A DNA stretch of 10,826 bases, taken from contig CANMGM010000057.1 of assembly GCA_947497195.1 (NCBI GenBank), positions 1 through 10,826 on the forward strand. The letters run 5' to 3'. The position numbers were made by a program, and so were the translations under genes. This DNA is from Bacteroidota bacterium (GTDB lineage: Bacteria; Bacteroidota; Bacteroidia; M30B66). A model generated the notes under the pieces. That model worked only from the letters and a program-made list of their open reading frames with translations. It did not search any database and had not been told where the DNA came from. Position 1 is the stretch's first letter; each line of letters opens with the position of its first letter. This document shows, one piece after another, positions 6,640 to 10,826 of this stretch.

Positions 6640-7725
6640 TTATAAATAACGCTCACCAACATCGGTTTTCACCCTATTCACCAGTTGCCTGATTTCCTGC
6701 TCTTGGTCTTTTTTGCAGATTAGCAAAATCTCGTCCGATTCTACTACGATAAAACCATCAAGTCCATGTATTACAACTAGTTTGTCGTTCGGCATGTGTA
6801 CTACACAGTTATGTGTTTCAGACAAAATTGTTCGCTTGCCAACTCGTGCATTATTGGCTTTGTCTTTGCCTGCATTTTCATATAAAGATCCCCAAGTACC
6901 TAAATCGCTCCATCCGAACTCAGATGGGATTACAAATACATTTTCGGCCTTTTCAATAATGCCATAATCGATCGAAATATTCGTGCACTGCATGTAAGCC
7001 CTATCTAAAAAACCAACCTCTTCTTCTGTATTATAAAGAGTTGCCCCTTCTTTAAAAATCAAATTCATTTCCGGTAAATGCGCCTCAAAAGCCTTAATCA
7101 TAGAACGAACAGACGAAATAAACAGACCCGAGTTCCAAAGAAAATCTCCTGAAGAAATGAATGATCTTGCCAGTTCCTCGTTGGGCTTTTCGGTAAACGT
7201 TTTAACCTTGCACACATCCGAACTGGAGTTTTCCTCTACGAATTGAATATAACCATATCCGGTATCGGGTCGAGATGGTTTAATTCCAAGGGTAACTATA
7301 GCATCGTGTTCTGCGCAGAAATCAAACCCTTTCGATACCTGTTCGAGAAAAGCATCCTCCTGAAGAATGAGGTGGTCGCTTGGCGCCACTACAATTTTAG
7401 CCTTAGGGTTCTCTGCATTGATCTTATGAACGGCATAGGCAATGCAAGGTGCCGTATTTCTTCTCATAGGCTCAAGTAACAATCCTTTCGGATTCATCGT
7501 GGGCAATTGCTCCATAACCAGAGCACGATAGGAACGGCTTGTTACTATAAAAATATTATCCGCTGGAATTATTCGAGCAAAGCGATCATACGTTTGTTGT
7601 AGAAGCGTTTTCCCTGTGCCCAGAATGTCGAGAAATTGTTTTGGCCTTTGCTGTCGACTTACGGGCCAGAAACGGGTTCCTGCCCCTCCGGCCATAATTA
7701 CACAATACAGATTGCTGTTTTCCAT
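6640..7725 (-). CDS. manC: Mannose-1-phosphate guanylyltransferase (single domain)
   Basis: This enzyme makes GDP-mannose and pyrophosphate from mannose 1-phosphate and GTP in the cytoplasm, supplying mannose- and fucose-derived sugars for surface polysaccharides and glycans. The 361-residue protein has the nucleotidyltransferase signature GGAGTRFWPVSR followed by RPKQF (13-24 and 27-31), where the Lys of PKQF contacts the pyrophosphate. It also has EPMRRNTAP (85-93), PSDH (115-118) with the metal-binding Asp, FTEKP (177-181), WNSGLF (197-202), SIDYGIIEKA (251-260) and WSDLGTWGSL (272-281). Phe at position 19, where some relatives have Leu, is a common variant. There is no C-terminal phosphomannose isomerase cupin domain, so this is the short monofunctional type, usual in Bacteroidota at about 350-360 residues. 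The ATG at 7725 lies just before the conserved N-terminal strand. It is convergent with gldN, and a 59-bp gap separates it from the SprT-like gene upstream. Confidence 0.93.
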   Translation of the reverse strand: MENSNLYCVIMAGGAGTRFWPVSRQQRPKQFLDILGTGKTLLQQTYDRFARIIPADNIFIVTSRSYRALVMEQLPTMNPKGLLLEPMRRNTAPCIAYAVHKINAENPKAKIVVAPSDHLILQEDAFLEQVSKGFDFCAEHDAIVTLGIKPSRPDTGYGYIQFVEENSSSDVCKVKTFTEKPNEELARSFISSGDFLWNSGLFISSVRSMIKAFEAHLPEMNLIFKEGATLYNTEEEVGFLDRAYMQCTNISIDYGIIEKAENVFVIPSEFGWSDLGTWGSLYENAGKDKANNARVGKRTILSETHNCVVHMPNDKLVVIHGLDGFIVVESDEILLICKKDQEQEIRQLVNRVKTDVGERYL

Positions 7726-7757
7726 TTTGCAGAGCGTGTTATCGACTGTTCAAGTGG

Positions 7758-7783
7758 CAAATTTAACAAACTAATTAGCGCAA
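7758..7783 (-). promoter_or_regulatory. Candidate promoter for the guanylyltransferase gene
   Basis: On the minus strand TAAATTTG (7765 to 7758) matches the Bacteroidota -7 consensus TAnnTTTG exactly, with a TTG (7783-7781) upstream. Spacing is 15 bp, shorter than the usual 17-23, so the -33 assignment is weak. The transcript start would be near 7751, leaving about a 25-bp leader before the ATG at 7725. This would let manC be transcribed separately from the SprT-like gene, although read-through is also possible because no terminator lies between them. Confidence 0.35.
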
Positions 7784-7784
7784 A

Positions 7785-8417
7785 TTACAGATGCACGGGC
7801 TCTACTTCTGCCAAGGCGTGAATGCGATACGCCTGCATACCGGGAACTTCGAAACAACGAAACGTTTTTCGCTCTTTCGGGCCCTTAATAAATTCGCGAC
7901 CATTTAACAAACGAAACCGCTGATTTTCTTCAAGCTCTTCTAGAAATATGGATAGTTCAGTATCATAATTCTTCAGCGCCTTCATCAACACCAAATCGCG
8001 TGAACTACTTGCGGCGGGATTGGACATGTGGATTTTCAATACACTTAAAACATCCGAAGGAAATACACTTTCATCAAGAAATTCATGCATCAATTTCTTA
8101 AACGAATTCTTCCATTCCTGGCCATGTGAGCTCACTGAGTTGCCAAAGCGAACCCAGGTGTCGAAGTGGGCGATTTCGTGCACGAGCGTTATTAAAAACG
8201 CATATTTATTCAGGCTGTGGTTAACGGTAATCTTATGTCCTGTTGATTTACCTGGCACCGGACGAAAATCGCCGTGTTTTGTGCTTCGCTCTTTTGTAAT
8301 TGTCAAATGAACGCCATACCCGATTATCCAATCGATTATTCGTTCAATTGCAGCTTCCGGAATGTATCGTTCCAGTACTAATTTATAACGTTCGCGAATT
8401 GTATCGGCCGCTTGCAT
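7785..8417 (-). CDS. SprT-like zinc metalloprotease domain protein
   Basis: This is a cytoplasmic SprT-like (SPRTN-related) protein with a zincin active site. From the ATG at 8417 it has 210 residues. HEIAH (80-84) gives two zinc-binding histidines and the catalytic Glu81, and SHGQEW (97-102) supplies the third ligand, His98. The preceding ITKERSTKHGDFRP (40-53) and NHSLN (66-70) are typical of the Bacteroidota branch. The C-terminal region (about 165-210) has only one cysteine, so the four-Cys zinc ribbon of some SprT proteins is absent. Eukaryotic relatives digest DNA-protein crosslinks, but the bacterial role is poorly defined and should not be assumed. The frame runs open to a TTG at 8471, with another ATG at 8447. 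I preferred 8417 because the protein then begins at the first family-like helix and a promoter-like sequence lies just upstream. The name SprT is unrelated to the gliding gene sprT/porT. Confidence 0.85.
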   Translation of the reverse strand: MQAADTIRERYKLVLERYIPEAAIERIIDWIIGYGVHLTITKERSTKHGDFRPVPGKSTGHKITVNHSLNKYAFLITLVHEIAHFDTWVRFGNSVSSHGQEWKNSFKKLMHEFLDESVFPSDVLSVLKIHMSNPAASSSRDLVLMKALKNYDTELSIFLEELEENQRFRLLNGREFIKGPKERKTFRCFEVPGMQAYRIHALAEVEPVHL

Positions 8418-8422
8418 TTTAA

Positions 8423-8454
8423 TTGAAATTGACTCACAAAAAAACATATTTTTA
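8423..8454 (+). promoter_or_regulatory. Candidate promoter for the four-helix membrane protein gene
   Basis: TTG at 8423-8425 and TATTTTTA at 8447-8454 are separated by 21 bp, matching the Bacteroidota TTG / TAnnTTTG pattern apart from the last base. The transcript start would be near 8461, 17 bp before the ATG at 8478. It is interleaved with the opposing candidate at 8441-8471. Confidence is limited by the AT-rich composition. Confidence 0.3.
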
Positions 8455-8471
8455 GAATCGAATTTTCGCAA
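8441..8471 (-). promoter_or_regulatory. Candidate promoter for the SprT-like gene
   Basis: Read on the minus strand, TTG at 8471-8469 is followed after 20 bp by TATGTTTT at 8448-8441, one mismatch from TAnnTTTG. The transcript start would be near 8434 and the ATG at 8417 would follow after about 17 bp. This supports the 8417 start, because a start at 8471 or 8447 would lie at or upstream of the promoter elements. No other promoter-like pair was found in the divergent gap. Confidence 0.35.
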
Positions 8472-8477
8472 ATCTTT

Positions 8478-9065
8478 ATGATCTATTTTAAATCTTCACT
8501 GCTTGGCGCCTGTTTGATTTTATTTTTTCTTCCCTTCATAGAAATTAAATGCAACGAAGAAAATCTGGTAAACGCCAGCGCGATGGAACTGGCATTTGCC
8601 CGGCCGCTAAAATTAAATACGCCTGCAATGTTTGAACAATACCTTGGCGAAAATTCGGAGATGAGTGAAGCAATGAATGCCATCAACAGCGATAAACGTA
8701 AGCCCGATGTTTTACTCATCGCCTATCTCATTTGTCTTGTAACAGGTATAGCCTTGTTGTTTGCGCCAAAACCGAAGCTTCAAACCGGCTCTGCCGTTGC
8801 ATCACTGTTGGCTTTGCTATCGCTTATTGGCTTTTATTTCGTTTATAAAAAGGGGTGGGAAGATAGCGTATCGGGGGAATTGGGTTCTATACCCATGGTT
8901 AGCCTTTCGCTTCATTTCGGTTGGGCCCTTTGGCTATCTATGCTGCTTTTAGTCGGAGCGATTGCCCTTCAGATTGCTACATTTCTTTCGGAACGAAAAG
9001 ACCGGCAACTGGAGATTTACGACCCTTATGGTGTTAGTAAAGACGAGCCTAAGGAAGAAGTTTAA
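8478..9065 (+). CDS. Hypothetical four-helix membrane protein
   Basis: I do not recognise a family for this 195-residue protein. It has four predicted membrane helices at about 6-22, 77-95, 104-123 and 146-169. The first segment could be read as a signal peptide, but it ends in FLPFIEIKCNEEN (17-29) with no clear cleavage or lipobox motif, so a signal anchor is more likely. A soluble loop of about 50 residues (24-76), probably periplasmic, separates helices one and two and contains the single exported-side cysteine, Cys25. The other cysteines (Cys12, Cys86) lie within helices. The charged tail (171-195, SERKDRQLEIYDPYGVSKDE) should be cytoplasmic by the positive-inside rule. The gene stands alone on its strand. 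It is divergent from the SprT-like gene by 60 bp, and its stop overlaps that of the convergent peptidase gene. The ATG at 8478 immediately precedes the first helix. Expression is plausible, but function is unknown. Confidence 0.72.
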   Translation: MIYFKSSLLGACLILFFLPFIEIKCNEENLVNASAMELAFARPLKLNTPAMFEQYLGENSEMSEAMNAINSDKRKPDVLLIAYLICLVTGIALLFAPKPKLQTGSAVASLLALLSLIGFYFVYKKGWEDSVSGELGSIPMVSLSLHFGWALWLSMLLLVGAIALQIATFLSERKDRQLEIYDPYGVSKDEPKEEV

Positions 9066-9595
9066 TCCCCATATCGGAAGGCGCCAAATCCAACAAAGGA
9101 TTTAGAATAATACGTTTCTTTCAAACTGCTTACAATTACGCCTTTCTTAGTTGAAGCGTGAATGAAGTAATCGTCTGTAAGGTGCATCCCAACATGCGAA
9201 ACGCCTTTGCCTTGTATGTCGAAGAAATACAAATCGCCGGGCGCTAATTTTTTGGCCGTAACGGGTCTTGATTCTTTATGCTGCTGTGCCGACTGTCGCG
9301 GAAGTTTCCGTCCAAAAACCACTTCGTAAATTGTCATGACGAATCCTGAACAATCTATACCCTGTGAAGAATTGCCTCCAAATTTATAGGGTGTTCCTAG
9401 CCATTTAACCACTTCTTTATAGAATTGTAAATCGGACTGTTGTTGAATTCTTATTCCGAGTTTATTCTCTATTTCGCCCCATACTGCGTTTTCGCTTTGT
9501 GGCTTTCGGCTTCGGCACGATTGAATTGCTCCCAGCAAAACAATTAACACACCAATTTTAAAAACGGAACCAGTGATAATCCAGTAAATTCTCAT
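9062..9595 (-). CDS. NlpC/P60 family cell-wall peptidase, putative lipoprotein
   Basis: This is a putative NlpC/P60 endopeptidase that would cut peptide stems of peptidoglycan in the periplasm. From the ATG at 9595 it has 177 residues. The N-terminus has Arg2, a long hydrophobic stretch (about 3-23) and Ile-Gln-Ser-Cys with Cys27, a slightly atypical lipobox (Gln at -2), so a lipoprotein is likely but not certain. The catalytic domain spans about 60-177. It has GTPYKFGG (67-74) and DCSGFV (81-86) with nucleophile Cys82, then LPRQSAQQ (98-105), PGDLYFF (119-125), SHVGM (133-137) with His134, and FIHAS (144-148) with His146 as the third polar residue. The triad is complete, and there is no extra SH3 or LysM domain. 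The longer frame begins with TTG at 9649, but the signal sequence begins at 9595. The ATG lies inside the end of the upstream repeat-protein gene (38-bp overlap), suggesting translational coupling. Confidence 0.9.
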   Translation of the reverse strand: MRIYWIITGSVFKIGVLIVLLGAIQSCRSRKPQSENAVWGEIENKLGIRIQQQSDLQFYKEVVKWLGTPYKFGGNSSQGIDCSGFVMTIYEVVFGRKLPRQSAQQHKESRPVTAKKLAPGDLYFFDIQGKGVSHVGMHLTDDYFIHASTKKGVIVSSLKETYYSKSFVGFGAFRYGD

Positions 9596-10826
9596 AATCG
9601 ATGGGATCAAATGCCGGCGAAATCTTAACTCCGTTATAGCCCTGTTCAATTCCGTCTTTATACTCTACGACGAGATCTACAAGGCCATCCTCGTCATAAT
9701 GCTTCCAAAATCCATCGCGATTTCCTCCAGAGTATTTCCCTTCCCAGAGAATTTTGCCATCCAAACGAAACGCCTGATGTTTGCCTGCCGGCACTCCCTG
9801 TGTGAAACTCCCGTTAAAAGATATTTTCCCATCCGCATAAGCATGTGTCCATTCTCCATCAAACTCGCCAGCAACGAGCTTTCCTTTGATAAGCACATTG
9901 CCCTGGCGAAAAAACCAATCTCCCTCGCGCTCACCATCCACAAACTCTCCGAACGCTAAAGTATCGCCATTTGAAGCATAGTCTGTAGCATATCCGTCAA
10001 GCTTGCCGAATCGATACTTTTCTTCTCGTAATGTTTTTCCCGATTCGTAAAACCAGCGCCAGTTTCCATCGGGTTTCCCATTTTTATAACTGCCGGTCTG
10101 CTCTTTTTGCCCCTCCATAAAATAGTAATTCCACTCTCCGGTTCGGACATCATTTAAATAATTTCCTTTCGATTTTAACGATCCGCCGGGATAATATTCT
10201 TCCCACGGTCCTTGTTTGCGAAACGATGAATCAACTGCACCTTTGGCCATGAGCATCCCATTGATCCAAACCTCAGAAAAAGTAGCAAAACCACTTGTGT
10301 CGAAGGTTAAATGCTGTCCGGTTGGTTTGCCATCGCCGGTATAAGGTCCACTGGTACGCACCTTCCCATTTTCAAAATATCGTTTTTTAATTGGCGGCGG
10401 CGGTGCATCTTCGGGTTGATTTTGAAGCACACCATCGATGTAGCGTTCTATTTTCAGGAGATTTCCTTTGCTGTCGTATTGTTTCTGATAGCCATTTTTT
10501 AATCCTCCCGCCCAACTTGTTTCAAGCGCTATCGCCTTATTTGGGTGAAGCTCTACCCATATACCGGTTTTTCTTTCCTGGCGATCTGTTCTGTTAACGG
10601 GAATTCGTTTTACCAAAACTCCCTTGGTATAATCGAGCAGGGTTATAATTAGTCCGGTTGTATCATACTCAATGCCTCTGCCCTGCTCTTTTCCATCAAC
10701 AAAAATTATTTCTTTTTGAATTCTGCTCTTTGTGAAAAACCATTTGCTTAACCCATTCTTTTTATCGATGGCAAATTGCTCTTCCGCCATTAAATTGCCG
10801 TTTTTATCGTAGGTTTTTGAAGTGCC
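9558..10826 (-). CDS. MORN-like repeat protein (5' truncated)
   Basis: This protein consists almost wholly of MORN-type (MORN_2-like) repeats. The frame is open to the right edge: twelve codons before the first ATG (10790) read GTSKTYDKNGNL, itself a repeat fragment. The true start, and any signal peptide, lie outside the window. Numbering from that ATG (410 residues), a degenerate repeat region (1-127) is followed by a proline run (130-133). After further degenerate units (about 134-193) comes a regular array (194-384) of the form G-x-W-x-x-Y-x-x-G-K-...-G-x-Y-x-x-G. It ends in a non-repeat aromatic tail NLLDYHWFRF. MORN_2 proteins are common in Bacteroidota, some are annotated as YwqK-type antitoxins, and many have no proven function. 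They fold as beta-hairpin ladders and usually act as binding scaffolds. No enzyme motif is visible. The downstream peptidase gene overlaps its 3' end by 38 bp, so cotranscription is likely. The stop is TAA at 9560-9558. Confidence 0.85.
   Translation of the reverse strand, partial: GTSKTYDKNGNLMAEEQFAIDKKNGLSKWFFTKSRIQKEIIFVDGKEQGRGIEYDTTGLIITLLDYTKGVLVKRIPVNRTDRQERKTGIWVELHPNKAIALETSWAGGLKNGYQKQYDSKGNLLKIERYIDGVLQNQPEDAPPPPIKKRYFENGKVRTSGPYTGDGKPTGQHLTFDTSGFATFSEVWINGMLMAKGAVDSSFRKQGPWEEYYPGGSLKSKGNYLNDVRTGEWNYYFMEGQKEQTGSYKNGKPDGNWRWFYESGKTLREEKYRFGKLDGYATDYASNGDTLAFGEFVDGEREGDWFFRQGNVLIKGKLVAGEFDGEWTHAYADGKISFNGSFTQGVPAGKHQAFRLDGKILWEGKYSGGNRDGFWKHYDEDGLVDLVVEYKDGIEQGYNGVKISPAFDPIDYENLLDYHWFRF
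9642..10211 (-). repeat. Tandem 24-residue MORN-like repeat array within the CDS
   Basis: Counted from the ATG at 10790, repeat-opening glycines fall at residues 194, 218, 242, 266, 290, 312, 336, 360 and 384. Each unit is 24 residues (72 bp) except the one at 290-311, which has 22. Units open with Gly-x-Trp or Gly-x-x and have a central Gly-Lys turn and a closing aromatic-x-x-Gly. The repetition is clear in protein. At DNA level the units have diverged, so this is an old array and not a recent duplication. Confidence 0.75.

Noticed and set aside
7785..8417. Reading the SprT-like gene as the gliding gene sprT/porT because of its nearness to gldKLMN
   Set aside because: The HExxH zinc site shows it is the unrelated SprT-like metalloprotease. 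The gliding SprT/PorT is a membrane beta-barrel protein without this motif.
9596..9649. Longer NlpC/P60 reading frame starting at TTG 9649
   Set aside because: The extra 18 residues are charged, lie fully within the repeat-protein gene, and would bury the signal sequence.
9558..10826. MORN_2 repeat protein as the antitoxin half of a toxin-antitoxin pair
   Set aside because: Some MORN_2 proteins carry a YwqK-antitoxin label, but the coupled neighbour is a complete NlpC/P60 lipoprotein peptidase and no toxin domain is visible in the window.

Overview
The window looks like chromosomal DNA of a Bacteroidota bacterium. It carries the core of the type IX secretion system (T9SS) and gliding machinery, found only in that phylum, in the order porP/sprF-gldK-gldL-gldM-gldN. 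This matches the porP-porK-porL-porM-porN order known from Porphyromonas. A-rich leaders without Shine-Dalgarno sequences and candidate TTG/TAnnTTTG-type promoters also fit Bacteroidota. The genus cannot be fixed from the sequence. The formimidoylglutamase-like gene beside porP resembles the Flavobacteriia arrangement as I remember it.

Layout. 1-713 (+): 3' part of a ureohydrolase-fold (formimidoylglutamase-like) gene whose start lies outside the window. 714-855: intergenic region with a weak promoter candidate. 856-6568 (+): the T9SS cluster, with gaps of 98, 73, 39 and 22 bp, ending at a strong bidirectional terminator at 6609-6636. 6640-7725 (-): single-domain mannose-1-phosphate guanylyltransferase, convergent with gldN. 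7785-8417 (-): SprT-like zinc metalloprotease. A 60-bp divergent gap then leads to a four-helix membrane protein of unknown function (8478-9065, +). Its stop codon overlaps that of a convergent NlpC/P60 lipoprotein peptidase (9062-9595, -). The start of that peptidase gene overlaps the end of a long MORN-like repeat protein (9558 to the right edge, -), which is truncated by the window.

How the genes work together. GldL and GldM form the inner-membrane proton-driven motor. GldM spans the periplasm to the GldK-GldN ring under the outer membrane, and PorP/SprF is the outer-membrane beta-barrel partner. The residues I recall as functionally important in the GldLM motor are all present, so the machine looks intact. 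The remaining genes serve nucleotide-sugar supply, proteolysis and cell-wall processing and have no evident mechanistic tie to the motor.

Three ORFs open with TTG in their longest form (gldK, SprT-like, NlpC/P60). In each case an internal ATG gives a better start and was used here. No RNA genes, mobile elements, CRISPR arrays or attachment sites were seen, and no non-coding stretch exceeds 300 bases. I did not find a convincing undescribed multi-gene system. The most interesting points are a ureohydrolase-like protein with altered catalytic motifs, the GldK sulfatase-modifying-enzyme fold without its catalytic cysteines, the uncharacterised membrane protein, and the regular 24-residue repeat protein coupled to a cell-wall hydrolase.
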